Shown: positions 20,660 through 33,345 of the stretch, in pieces
Layout: the number at the start of each line of letters is the position of its first letter
How positions within the stretch are numbered: position 1 is the first letter of the stretch
Origin: Ascaphus truei
Taxonomy: Eukaryota > Chordata > Amphibia > Anura > Ascaphidae
DNA length: 64,000 nucleotides
Direction: 5' to 3'
NCBI GenBank assembly: GCA_036426205.1
Contig: CM071568.1
Span: forward strand, 215,989,245 to 216,053,244
The notes under the pieces: model-generated
Seen by the model: the letters and a program-made list of their open reading frames with translations, nothing else
Databases searched by the model: none
Told to the model about the DNA's origin: nothing
Position numbers and translations under genes: made by a program

Positions 20660-20870
20660 TGCAAGATGTTAGCAATCATTAAATGTATGCTAGATGTTAG
20701 CAATCATTATATGTATACTAGATGTTAGCAATCATTACATGTATGCTAGATGTTAGCATCATTATATGTATGCTAGATGTTAGCAAATCATTAACTGTAT
20801 GCTAGATGTTAGCAATCATTACATGTATGCTAGATGTTAGCAATCATTACATGTATGCTAGATGTTAGCA
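20660..20870. repeat. 28-bp minisatellite, about 7.5 units
   Basis: Tandem copies of ATGTATGCTAGATGTTAGCA followed by ATCATTAC, with 27-bp variants. The array ends abruptly at 20,870 and the next bases are the duplicated Gypsy sequence. The counterpart array at 30,902-31,545 is more than twice as long. Confidence 0.95.
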
Positions 20871-20876
20871 CTGAAG

Positions 20877-23800
20877 TTGACTTTATGGTCGTATCGACTT
20901 TTTATTGTCCGCCTCAGTTTAGCTGTAGACTTCTCAGCCTGTTTGTAAGCCTGTTGCAAATTGTCCTTAAGTCTTTGCACTTATTTGAAATGGGTAGCAT
21001 TATGTATCCCATCCGTTGAAACTCGAAGACGTACGTCTACTGGCAGTCTTGCCACTCGTCAAAACAAGTAAGTATGGGGAGAATCCAGTTGACTTGTGGC
21101 GGGTACAGTTGTACGCGGATCTCTCACTTGGTAGTCCACCAGGTCCTTCTATCGTATTACCTTGTCGTGAGTTTTGTTCATCCCCTTTGCATCAAGTAGG
21201 CTGCTGGGATAGCATGCGACAGGCATCCTAAGGAGTCTGCAAACCCGTAGAAGGCCACTTGTCGTTGATGATGGCTGCTGTCCCGGTCCTGGGATTTCTT
21301 CCCACTCATCATTATCTGGAGTTGCACTTAGTCCTGGTCGTTGGGATAAAGCGTCAGCTCCGATGTTCAAAAGGCCCCGGCTTATACTTCAGAGAGAATT
21401 GGTAATTGTATAGGGCTGCCAGCTATCGTGTACCTGATGCATCCAATTTGGCGGAGGTCTGAATGTACGTGAGGGGATTGTTGTCCGTCCTTACCTCAAA
21501 CGTAACACCGTAAAGATAATCATGGAGTTTTTTCGTGATTGCCCATTTGAGAGCCAAATACTCTAACTTGTGTACGGGTATTTTGCTCACTGGGTGTCAG
21601 ACTGTGGCTGACGTAGGCTACAGGCCGAAGACCCTCGTGGCGTTCTGATGTCAGACTGCGCCCAGTCCGTTGAGACTGGCATCCACGTGTATAACATATG
21701 GTTTTTCTGGATCAGCGTATGCAAGCACCCCCCTCCTTCCGTCGACTTTTCTTCAAATTCAGAGGCCCGTTCACATTCGGACGTCCACTTGTCACCGAAC
21801 GGCTGACGGGCCAAAGTGGCCTTTTCATCCCGTATCTTTGGGATATATCTTCAAAAGATTGTTGAGGGGTTTTTAGTTCGACTGGAGTCCCCTCCACGAA
21901 GCGACGGAAATACCACAGAAGCCCAAGAATGATCGTAGCTGCTCGTGACATTCTCAGGACGAGGCCAGTTCACTACTGCTTCTACTTTAGCCGGCAATTC
22001 CTTTTGCAGACACAATGTACGTCACCGAGGTGGACAGAAACGGCACTTGTCGAGCGACAACTTCAAACCCTTCTTTACAAGGTGGTCCATCACCTTCAGC
22101 AACGACGCTCTTCATGCTCTTCCAGGGTCTTTCCAAAAACGATGATGTCATCCAGTAGACTAGACACCCCGAGGTTCATGTCTCCGAAGTTTTCTCCATC
22201 AGTCACTGGAAGGTAGCAGGGACCCCACATATGCCTGGGGCATACGCATAAAATTGTAGAAACCCAGGGGCCGACAAGGCTGTCTTTTCCTGGTACTCTG
22301 CACTCATAGGTACTTGGTATACCCAGATTGTAAGTCTAGAACACTGAACCATTGGCTCCCGGTTAGCGCATTCAGAATCTCTTCAATGCGAGAAGGTTGT
22401 ATTGGTCGGGTACCGTACGATTGTTCCGGGTCCAATAATCAAACACACAGTCCTTATGGATCCATTCTTCTTCCTTACCACAACTATGGGTGAGCGTAAG
22501 GACTCAGAGAACTCCGTCAAAATCCCAGCGGTCTTCATTTCTTTCAGGACGTTCCTTACTCGTCCACATCCCTGGGACGAGCGAACGAGAGCGTTCACGT
22601 AACGGTGTGGAATCACTCAATCTAATGGTGTGTTGGGTGCTGCGACTGTGCCCACATCCATCTCACTTGTGGAAAACACAGTCCGTTGTTTCATTTATTC
22701 AATTTGACTGTCAGTCGACCTTCCCACTCAGTTGGCAGTGTCGAATATCGAGTTGAAGTCCAGGTCGACTAGCTGCTCAGCCACTACACCGGAGTTCACC
22801 TATTGCAACTGTTTCCACAGGGCTGACGGATATATGCGGCCCAAGCTCTACCTGCATCGAGGTTCATCGGGAATGGAGAAATATTCTGAACATATACATA
22901 GGTGCGTAGAGGAATTTTACCGTCATTCTCTTCACTTCGGGTATTACGTCTTCCTCAGGGTACTCTCCAGACGAAAAAAGATGGTCAGTCTCATCTCGCA
23001 ATCGGGATAGCAAGCACCAGACGGCCATACGTTTGCACTCCCCCGTGTAAAATGGTCGTCAGTCCGCGTTGATGATTGTAGAGGTCCCTGTGGACCTCCT
23101 AAAGCATATACCCGTTGCACTCCTCATTGCAGGCCAGGATCGAGTAGTTGTTGGCCATAGCAGTTCGTTGGTTTCTTTCAAGTATGCCCTGATTACAGCT
23201 CGCACTATGTCGGTAACTGGTTCCCAGGATATTGGGGTACTTTCACTGCTATTGTGGTTCAGGGCATACCATGGTTTCTATATGCATGGGGTGGTTCTTG
23301 CCAGTGTTCAGTTGGACTATCTCCAATTTGACCTGTACGATCCCATCAATGGGGTATCTTCATTGCTCAGCCCCCTCACCTTCATATGTTCTGCGGACCG
23401 CAAGGGGCGATGAGTGAGGTGTTGATCATAGAATGTTCGGTATATTATGGTCACCTGAGATCCGGTGTCCAACAAAGCGATGCGTATACTCCCTCTAGCG
23501 GGACCCGCACATGGCGGACGGGCCCACCCGCTGTATTCATCCAAGGATAGACGTCATCACTGGGCTGGTCCAAGCGGAGTCTCAGAGATTTTGTGTCCCT
23601 GCTGCCCGTACACAGCATACCATAGATCTAGCTGCACTTCTTCTACTGGGAGGTTTCTTCGTCGGGTCTCTTTGTGTCTGGACAGTCCCGGAGAAGTGCC
23701 CTTTTGCCCGCCCATAACACAGACGACTTCGCTACATTCTGGGCGAGCCTTGTATGTGGGAGAGTTTCTTCCTGATGGTCTGGATTTGGCAGAGGTGTCT

Positions 23801-25072
23801 TGGGTGGAGCTTCCTCATCCTGACTTGGAGATTTCTTGACCTTGGCACAGACGTTCCCTGGGTGTCACTCTTGGGGAGCTCTTTGGTCTTCTTGGGAGCA
23901 TGTAACCTAGTGTAGGCCTCATGACCCTTCACTTCTTCCAGTAGATCTTCACACGTAGGGGGTTTTCCTTTCAACAGCAAGCTTCGAATCATCCCACAAT
24001 ATGATGGGTGGGTAAAGCTCCCCGAAGGAATTGATCACGCCGATATTTATTCACTTCAGAAGCTTTACTATGGCGTCACGAGAACGTAGATCCCACAAAA
24101 CCAATTGAATCCGGTGTATAAAGTCTGATAGATCTTCTCCCTCCTTTTGGCGGAGGAGGTAGTACTTGGACATCAGTTTCACCCTTGTCGACCTCTCGCC
24201 ATAAATTCGATTAAGAGACTCCATCATCTTTGCCGCCGTGGCCTCTGAATTGTTGATCCTTGAACATGGTTATCATAGTGGAGGCAGGAGCATTAGGCAT
24301 TCCATGATCCTGTGCCTCTTCACATGGTCAGGGCCACGCCCACCTTCTAAGACCTGTAAAGTGTAATCCTTCCATACCTTGAAAGCCTCTTCTCCGGTAG
24401 GTGTAGGGATGACCCCAGAAAAGATTTCAATTTGCGATATGGTGACTGGAAGGGGATTCAGGTTTGGCCGCTCCCAGTCGGTGTATGGCCTGGGCCAATA
24501 ATTGTATATCTCCCATTCCACGGAACCGGGACCTGCCACACTTAAATCACAATTATAATTGCATACGGTGCTGCGGTCATCCTCAAAAAAACTCCCTGGG
24601 AAAAGGGCGACAATTTCATATAACCTCGGTTAAGTACGTATGAGAGCTACTAGGCTCGGATTTTATAGGCTCATTTCAGGATAGATGATGGGGCATCAGG
24701 AACTCGGCTCTCCCAAGAGCCACAAGGCGTTGCGGCCTTCATCTTCGTTATAAACATGTCCCACATTCACTACCACAGAGCACACACCTTGTCGGGCGTC
24801 TTTGCGGCGGCACAGACTTTTATTTTTAATGCCCTCCGTAGGTTTGGATATTGTCTCAGGCGGCCACTTGCATGTTCAGAGGAGGGGTACCAACAGGGAC
24901 TTGTCCACTGCTAGCGTGTGGAGAGGTGTGACTTGCATCTCCAAGGCCCATGCGTATACCTCCTGGCGGGACGGCAAGGAAATACTGAGTACGCCATGCT
25001 TTAACTTAATTTGACACTTTGACACAAAATAGAACAGGGCACCCCAGGTTTTGCTCTCACAGTGCCTCCAAA
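20877..25072 (-). pseudogene. Indel-ridden copy of Gypsy gag-pol
   Basis: Counterpart of 10,529-14,745. All domains are traceable on the minus strand in pieces: the RNase H tether near 21,300, RT near 22,400-22,600, the protease DTGSQVT near 23,480, and Gag near 23,750-24,980. No piece exceeds about 90 residues because of frequent single-base indels. It lacks the integrase core in the same way as the first copy. The frames should not be translated without re-sequencing. Confidence 0.8.
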
Positions 25073-26186
25073 TGAAACGGGTATTTCCCCTACCCCAATC
25101 ACATTTTGAGTGCATGTGAGGGGGAACCTATATGTTACCCAGGTGTGTGGTGCTTTATACCTGTCAGGCTCACAGGAGGCCTGAGCCTCCGCTAGTGAGA
25201 GCCTGGGTGAATCTTTTGGACCGATCTTCCTTACAGCACCTCCACCTATGTAGGATTATAGAGTGTAGAATGTACTACCACACATATTAACCACATACAA
25301 CCAACAAGGTATAATAACACAGGTTTCTATATGCAGATACATCACACAATACACGATCAATCAACCTCAGTGTCACCCTGTAACACTACACTCCCAGGGG
25401 TGATAACCCCACCGTGTCCACAGTCCACAATGTCATTCGCTCCATTTAGGATTATATTCCCGTGCCCACCACCGTGTACCCCCACACCGTGTCCACAGTA
25501 TAACCCTTGTCCCGGTGGTCAGCGCGCTGCCACTATGTGTGAGTACTCTGTTGAGCACTTATATAGCGATACCTGCCAGTGCGACAGCACCTGGACTTTA
25601 AAAGGTCTTCAAAAGGATCCGTTGACCTCCTGCGTGATGTCCTGGTCTCACCAGCGTGGTGGGTCCGTCAGGGAGATCCCACCCTGAATTAGTCCTGCTC
25701 TCTCTCTCTGTGAGTAGGCCTGATCCCAAGTCTCTTCTCCGCGGGAAGCTCAGCGTCCGCGGTATCCCTCACTGACAATATATATGTTACTAAGGCCCAG
25801 GTCCCTGACCTAGGCCTGTCCCTGAAGCACAACAAACTAATATATGGCTCAGGACCTAACTGGGCCTAGGGGCTGCTGGCCTAATCAGGACCCCTGCACT
25901 CACCTCCTACCCCTATCTCTTCCTGTTCCTGACTGACTAGCGTGGACTGCGAGCGAAATGTATCTATCTCCTAAGCAGGAGATACTGCAGCCCTATTGGC
26001 TCCCTGCATCAGGTGGGGCTGCTCCTGAGCTATGGGACATGTAGTCCCTGCCCTAGCCTCTCCTGATTGGTGGGGTTCGGCGCGCTTGTACTGCGCATGG
26101 AACTACCAGGGGCCTCGCCCTCCCGCATTCTCTACACTGCCGCATGCGCGAGGAACAACATGGCGGTTGCCCTGTGCTGTCGGGCC
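25073..26186 (-). mobile_element. Copy of the Gypsy 5' LTR
   Basis: Counterpart of 14,746-15,873, ending at the same GCTGTCGGGCC followed by TGTTATTT. The shared truncation point shows that both come from one original sequence. Confidence 0.8.
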
Positions 26187-28903
26187 TGTTATTTAGTAAT
26201 ATATCTGCATTATTGTACTGTATGTTTCTTGTAACTTTTTTTTTCCATAAACAAAGCACTTTATACTTTTAATATTACATCTAAATGTAAAAGTTCTGTC
26301 TTTGTGTATGGTGTGCGTACTCCACTTATGCTTTCTGGGAGACAGACCAGCTAAGCAGAGGTGGGGAACAGGTGGGGTCCGGAAGCTGGCACAGGCTAAG
26401 ACTACCTTGCACAGGCAAGGAGTGAGTGGAATGACAGACTTATAAAGGGTAAGGACAGGTGAAACAATTCCACCTCAAACAGAGTTTACTTGCTTACAGG
26501 AAAATAAGGGCAGGAATTGCTAGGAAGCAAGATGGCAATGGTTGCTTCAGTGTGCGTGTGAGGTTCTCTTCCTGTTAACAGCTATCTTGCAAAGGTGAGG
26601 GGAAAACATCCTCAATTATCACCATGTTGTTTGGGGCAATGAAACCTGGGATGACAGACTTTCAGGGATCGTCTGGTATGGCGGATCCTGACACTTGGGT
26701 CACATTCTGGCACAATAGATTTTTGTGTGTTCATTCATATTTTCTTAAAAATAGGGACCAAAACTCAGCGAGTGGAACTTGATATTATTTTTGGTGGTGG
26801 AAGCATTTTTAAGGGATATTTGTGACGGATTGAGGGCTGATATTACTCGAGAGGCCCTGCAGGGGAGAAAAGTGGGTTATTTTAGATATTGTGTGTATTA
26901 ACCCTTGTCACATTTACAAGTCATGTCCTCACATGTGTGCCATTCTTGACAAAAAGGTAACACCTTGCACAAGTCAAGCAACATCCAAAGATCGATGGAC
27001 AAAGTGCTTAGTTCCTAGTGACTACTCCTCAGCATATCTTGATTCCATAGGGTATTTAACAAAGACTGGAATATTCATTTGGAGAAGGTGAGAGTAGTAT
27101 TGATTTTCCATCGGGAAGGCAGGTTTAATTGATGATCTGGCTAATATGCCAGTGGGAGATCTGAAACAAAATATTTGAGTTTAATCTGGGTAATGACCAG
27201 TGAAATCTTTAGTGATACCCATATAAAAAAAAACAATTGAGGTCATTTTTGGGCCTGGCAGGATATTACAGAAATGAATTCCCAGTTCTCAACTCTTGCA
27301 TATTCCTTTAACTAATCTCAATTGTAAAGTACTGCAGGCCCCAATCATGCTAGACAGTGGTACAGAAGATTCTCTCCAAGGGAGGTAAACAACTCTTCCC
27401 CTGAAACTGTTCTAGTGTCCTTTTGCTATTATTAACTGTATCCCTTCCCCCTACAGCAGTGTTAGCAGAAGAGAAGATTCACAGAAACGAAGGCCCATAT
27501 TGACTAAGTGGTGCAATTCCCTGAGAACCGCAGGAAGACCCAGTAAAGAGAATTCCGCCAGTGTCTCTTCAGCGCTGGAAGGTGTCTTTTTGATTAGGAC
27601 TATTAGTAATATAAGTCCATTTAGATATTTGGTATAATTATTTGTTCTTTGACAAAATGCTTTTTTTCAATTGCAAATATTCATAAACTCTATTTTACTA
27701 AGAATGATTTGTATATGATCAAGTTGTGTTTCTCTGTTTTGAAGGCAGGGACAAAATAACTGCTGTTTAGGGAAGTTCAGCATCACTAAACCCATTCAAG
27801 ACGGTGTATCATCATTTTGACAAAGGCCTGACGGGCTGAATGCGTCAGAAGATCCGTTAGCACACTGTGCCAATAAAGTTTTTTCAAGTCACTTCATCAG
27901 CCCTTCCATCGACCTTCTATTTCGGCTGTGCTGCATCTACACCCTCCTGTGGGAGGATTTCCTATGTATCATCATTTTGAGTTTGGTTACTGATTCAGCA
28001 TTGTGAGGTTATAGTGACTGCCAATCAGACACAAGGTTATGTTTGTAGGATAGGATTTGTGCACGTTTTACAAAGTATAGTGAAGACAAGCAAATCACAA
28101 ATTGTATGAATTTCCAGATCAAATGCGTGTATAATGTCACTAATACCAAGCTAAATATGCTAACGGTTGAGAGAGAATCAAAATTGATCCTTACAGGGCT
28201 GCATTACAAACTATGACCTCAACCTAGATTTTGTTATGTGCGTCCTAATCTTTTGCGTGGAGCTTGCAAACTCAAACAGCCTAAGCATTCACTCAGGCTC
28301 TCAACCTCCCGTATTGGGAAAAGAGCCAAAGGTCTCTGCAATCCAAGCATAATAATGGCCAGTCCTGATATAATAAAAACACCATGTACAGTCTGAGTTT
28401 TAGAGTTACAGTAATATGGATGTTACTAAAAAATGACCCACGGAAACATGAAAAGGAACACGATGTTGTGTGCCACATTTAATACATATATTTTATATTG
28501 CTACTCTTCTTGCAAAACTTGATGTGATCCCCAAGGTTGCACTAATGGCGCTCTGTCACAAAGTAACTATTTTGTGATGCCATTAAAAACAGATTACCAG
28601 TGCAGCGCAAATGACCATAACTCACCCTTCACTTTTGCCATGAATCCCCCCCCTTATTGTAATAATGCAAATATTATAATGAAGTCTCTCAGGCAAATCC
28701 TGCACAAAATATTACGTAAAAAGGGTTTGCACTGCTACCCACACGACGAATAATATAAACACAAACCCAACCTGAAAAAATGTAAACAGGGGTGCACTTC
28801 GGAGAGAATGATAATTGCAGACAAAACAACAACAACCTTGCAGAGATGTGCTTATTATACACAATCACAGCAGTGAGCAGCAAGCAATTAAAAAGAAAAC
28901 ATC
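26187..28903. repeat. Copy of the 15.9-18.6 kb interval
   Basis: Collinear with 15,874-18,634, including the dispersed repeat (about 26,190-26,960) and the SINE-like insertion (about 27,810-27,965). No additional feature is present. Confidence 0.75.
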
Positions 28904-28920
28904 AAAAGGGTGTCCCATCA

Positions 28921-30681
28921 CCAGGGCTTCCCCTCAGAGCAGTTCAGCGTCCGTATGGGACAAGACAGGGGTGCCCCTTGTCGCCGCTTTTATTCACCCT
29001 TTGTATAAAACTCTGGGCGGCACACATTGTTGAACCCAGATATTGCAGGGATAGCAGTAACTGAACAGTCACACAGTGGGGCTGTAAACGGATGACGTGA
29101 TCCTGACGTTATCAAGACCTCTTCTTACCCCTCTCTGCCCAATGTCTTTGAGATCCTGGGGAAATGTAATCAAATTTTGGGTTTAAAATTAATCAGACCA
29201 AATCGAAGCTCTCAATATAACCTACCGAAATCGGTGGAAAATTGATTGATCTAACTTTAATTTCAAATGGCAAGCCTCCGCTATCAAATATTTAGGGGTA
29301 TATATCACCAAGATTATAATTCTTTATACAAAGCTAATTACCCTAAATTGTTCAAGACACTGGAGAGGATCTCAGGGTATGGGCGGGTATGGCATCTCCT
29401 GGTTAGGGAGGATTCACAGTGTGAAATGAAATCTCCTCCCAAGTGCTCTATCTGTTTCAGACCCTATCAATACCTATGTTCAAACTGACATCCTCTCGCT
29501 TCAGTCGCAAATTATACAATTATTTGGAACAACAAAAGCCCACGAATTGCGAAAGGCATCTTAAAGAGGCCAACAACGAAGGGGGTTTAGTGGTACCTTG
29601 CTTGTTGGCATACTACAAAGTGGCTCAATTATGCCAAATTGTCCAGTGGCACATAGACCCAGACAAGCGGATGGGTGGCACTGGAGAAGAGTGCGTGCAC
29701 CGGTTGATTTGTACAATATAATCTGGCTACCCAAAAAGTGTTGAACACAGTAGAAGAAATGCCGCTGCAAGCCATGCGAACTCGTTAGCGGTATGGGAGA
29801 CTTCTAAATTTCCATATAACCTAACCAATAAATTTTCCCTGATGAGCCCTCTAGTGAGGAACCTGGATTCTCTCCGGGGATAATTGGAAATAACTTTTTG
29901 ACTGGATACAGTCGGGATATAAACGATTAAAAGATCTGGAGGGTAGAAAATTCATTAAAACATTGAGCAATTAAAGTGAAAAAAAAGCTGCCAAACTCTG
30001 TATGTTTTTTAATTTCTCCCAGATCAGAGGCCTTTTACAACAAATTCCCAATCAGGCCGGCAAGCAAATTTTGACAGTTTGTGTTCCAGGGAAAGGACCC
30101 AATGGACTAACTTCTAGGATGTACAGGGAAGTAGTCTGTCCTGAGACGCCTGATGCACCATGACTTAAAATATGAGACAGTTGGGTCAACGACACTGGCT
30201 AAAAATTTCCTAAAAGTCTGGCCGCCATGGTAGCCCAACAACTCCCGGGGGTAGATGCCGGCACAATTTGCATTGATAGTAATAAATACATTCTCCCTTG
30301 ACAAAGCAGGATTCACGATCACGTAGCAATGTGACAGGTAGGACATAAAACACAGACGGGAGACAGCGGGCCAGGGATCCTGAGTTCGATTAGTCTGAAA
30401 ACCGAGACCTGAGAAGTAGTGAACACTGGCGTCAAGGCCATCTCCCTCCCCCTCCCCCCCTTCCTTCTTGTTTTTCTTTCCCGCTGTCTTTCCCCTGTCC
30501 ATGTGGTCACTTCTGTCGTCGTCGTATGTAGGTGTAGTTTTGTCAAGTTGGTTTACATGTCTAATTGTTATCCAATGTAAAAATGGGATGGTCAGTTTAT
30601 TTGTATCTTGGTACTGGACATGGTTTGTGACACATTGTAGAATTGTAAAACCCAATAAAAATGAAAGTTATTAAAATAAAA
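28921..30681 (+). pseudogene. Indel-ridden copy of the L1-type LINE
   Basis: Counterpart of 18,652-20,437, including the target duplications (28,904-28,920 and about 30,682-30,697). The frame is broken many times. The catalytic Y-T-DD stretch is altered by base changes around 29,090. Confidence 0.8.
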
Positions 30682-30901
30682 AAAAGGTGTCCTATCAAAT
30701 GTATGCTTGTAGGAATGAAGAACAATGGTATAAAAATCAGGGAGCCACATTCATAGAGGTAGTCAAAAGGACCCCCCTCTGGAAATATGTTAAACCAAGG
30801 GCATCAACTCATTTTATATGAGGGAGCTGATTAATATTTCAGTGTACTTCATTCGGGCCATACGTTATCAAAATACACAATAAAATAGTAGTACGGTTGT
30901 T

Positions 30902-31545
30902 ATGCAAGATGTTAGCAATCATTAATGTATGCTAGATGTTAGCAATCATTATTGTATACTAGATGTAGCAATCATTACATGTATGCTAGATGTTAGCAAT
31001 CATTATATGTACTGTATGCTAGATGTTAGCAATCATTACATGTATGCTAGATGTTAGCAATCATTACATGTATGCTAGATGTTAGCAATCATTACATGTA
31101 TGCTAGATGTTAGCAATCATTATATGTACTGTATGCTAGATGTTAGCAATCATTACATGTATGCTAGATGTTAGCAATCATTACATGTATGCTAGATGTT
31201 AGCAATCATTACATGTATGCTAGATGTTAGCAATCATTACATGTATGCTAGATGTTAGCAATCATTACATGTATGCTAGATGTTAGCAATCATTACATGT
31301 ATGCTAGATGTTAGCAATCATTACATGTATGCTAGATGTTAGCAATCATTAATGTATGCTAGATGTTAGCAATCATTAATGTATTATGACTATCNNNNNN
31401 NNNNNNNNNNNNNNNNNNNNNNNNNNNNNNNNNNNNNNNNNNNNNNNNNNNNNNNNTAGATGTTAGCAATCATTACATGTATGCTAGATGTTAGCAATCA
31501 TTAAATGTATGCTAGATGTTAGCAATCATTAAATGTATGCTAGAT
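30902..31545. repeat. 28-bp minisatellite, long allele, interrupted by a gap
   Basis: About 17-18 units occur before the N run and about 3 after it, with the same unit as 20,660-20,870. Two units carry an ATATGTACTGT variant about 120 bp apart, which hints at a higher-order repeat. Confidence 0.9.
31395..31456. other. Assembly gap (62 N)
   Basis: A run of 62 undetermined bases inside the minisatellite. The preceding TATTATGACTATC does not fit the repeat unit and is probably read-end noise. Confidence 1.
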
Positions 31546-31556
31546 AAAGCAATCAG

Positions 31557-31902
31557 CAGGGGTGCGCAAACAGGGAATGCCCCCCCCCCCCTGGGAGGTG
31601 TGGGGTTACTAGGGGGGCGCGTTGGTTGCAGAGGCCCCATGCTCTTCCCAAGGCATTTAAATGAAATGCCGGGGGAGGCATTAGGCCTCTGTAACTTTCC
31701 TCACCTGCTCTCAGCCGGCTCTTCGGTGATGCGACGCCATGGTAACGCTGCATCAAATAACACTGTGGGGTAAAATGGCAATGCGTCACATGACGTTGTG
31801 ACATCATATGATGCCACGAAGCCCAAGAGCAGGTAAAGAAGGGGTGCAGGCAGGGTGGCACGCAGACATGGGGGTGAGAACTGAAAAGTTTGCGCACCCC
31901 TG
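31557..31902. mobile_element. hAT-like MITE
   Basis: Terminal inverted repeats CAGGGGTGCGCAAAC / GTTTGCGCACCCCTG bound 346 bp with no coding capacity. Internal features (AAGGCATTTAAAT, ATGATGCC, TGACATCATATGATG) recur in the MITE at 63,087-63,355. The termini fit hAT elements. No clean 8-bp duplication is visible, perhaps because the left flank adjoins the poorly assembled minisatellite. Confidence 0.75.
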
Positions 31903-33190
31903 ATATAGAGCAACAATATCACTACAACTAATAAGAAGAATAACTTCTCCTCTACATGTTCCCATAATATCATTCACCTGAAAATCCCACAAATCGTTGC
32001 ATGGGAGAAAACAAATAAATCTCACCAAAATGATCTACGAATACCCGACCAACCCTTATTTAGACCTCTGATAACAATTAAGGGCTGTAACTCCACAGAA
32101 CAACCTGGTTAAGGTAAGATACATATGGAGAGATATTGCTTAAAAAAGCTGAATGTGCTGAGGTTACGTCAAAGAATAGGTGAAATAATATCTGCCGTAT
32201 TTACAACACTGTATGTTACCTATTCATTTCTTTAGAACTGAACATTTGGCTTTTGTCATAGCACATAGCTAAGATTTTCACTATATATTTTCTTTCCTAC
32301 ACAGAAATATACCAGTCCTCTGTAATACTTAGTTTTAACCTTTGCTATATCAAATTTACATATAACAGAAGAAATCTATTCTAACTTTGAAAACGGTGAT
32401 TCCGATCTACAGTATATTCACAGAACCTGACACTTCCACAGAAATTGTCATTTATCATTTAATAATAGTTATTCACATCACATATTCTAAAAAAAAAAAA
32501 AGTAGAGCATGTATTGTGTCCTCACCATGTAGTAACCATTCATACTGTATAAACTGCAAAATTGAACATTTATTTTCACAATTCTATTTAATTTGAAGCA
32601 ACACTCCAGAAAAAAAATGTTTACCCTGTTTGTTTCATTGGTCCCTACAACACATCATATTAGATGTTCTTCCAGGTAGGAAGAAATCTCACCAAAACCT
32701 TCTGCAATACCTTACAATTGTGAAAAAGGAGGAGGGCTGCTCAAAGCTCAAAAACGGAGAGTAAAGAAAAAAAATATGGTAATGTCAATATATTGTAGGA
32801 CAAGGTGATAGTGTAGAAACAGGCGCTAAAACAATACTAGTGATCACTAATAATTAAGTGAAAAGATATTAAACATATAATACTGTATGTGACTTAAAGT
32901 GACTAAAATTGTGCAACAAAACAGGTGAATATAAAAGTTGTAACCCCTGCTCAAACCCTCTGGAAGGGACTGTCTTCACTGGTCCCAGATGATCCTCCAT
33001 GCTCCACCTGGGTTGTGAGAATATATTTTAGGACAACAGTAGCTGAAAGTGAGGGGAATTCTAGACGCTGGGTCCGTATAGGACAGATGGGAGAGGTGAC
33101 CACGAGAAGGATAGGTAGTGTCGGAGTTCCAATGGATAAACGCTATAGGGAATATGAGTGTAACAGAGGAAATATATTTTACCTCTGTAA
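31903..33190. other. AT-rich interval without recognisable features
   Basis: No coding signal, array or inverted repeat was found. It contains an A-run at about 32,490. Confidence 0.5.
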
Positions 33191-33217
33191 TCCCGTATAT
33201 AGCCCTCCGTCTTCACT

Positions 33218-33345
33218 ACGTCTCCTTGAGAAAGGGCTTTTAGAGCCTGAAACGTGTAGGAGTTTTTTTCCTGTTGTGTTTTGTTTGTTTTTTTGTTTTT
33301 TATGCAGTTCAATAAACTTTTTTAACTTTTTCATCCTACTGGTGA
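33218..33345 (+). mobile_element. Hairpin-plus-AATAAA retroposon tail
   Basis: CTTGAGAAAGGGCTTTTAGA followed by GCCTGAAACGTGTAGG forms a short GGCT/AGCC hairpin. About 70 bp later come TTCAATAAACTTTTTTAAC and CCTACTGGTGAG. The layout matches the minus-strand segment at 52,860-53,020 and the insertion at 17,538-17,681. The family is not identified. Confidence 0.5.

Larger units (their letters stand above)
20871..31394. repeat. Second copy of the preceding 10.3 kb, probable assembly artefact
   Basis: From TTGACTTTATGGTCGTATCG at about 20,877 the sequence repeats 10,529-20,870 in order: Gypsy body, 5' LTR, dispersed repeat, SINE-like insertion, LINE and minisatellite. Differences are mainly one-base losses and gains. 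For example, the LTR-end to LINE-end interval is 4,569 bp in the first copy and about 4,500 bp here. Homopolymers are often shortened. The copy runs into a 62-base N gap. Such indel-dominated divergence is expected from raw long reads or an unpurged alternative haplotype, not from neutral evolution. Confidence 0.85.

Noticed and set aside
20871..31394. Recent biological segmental duplication
   Set aside because: Indel-dominated differences, shortened homopolymers and the N gap make a sequencing or assembly origin more likely. It is reported as a finding to verify, not as biology.
30902..31545. CRISPR-like array (regular 28-bp repeats)
   Set aside because: The units are head-to-tail with no spacers, in a eukaryotic context. 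It is a minisatellite.
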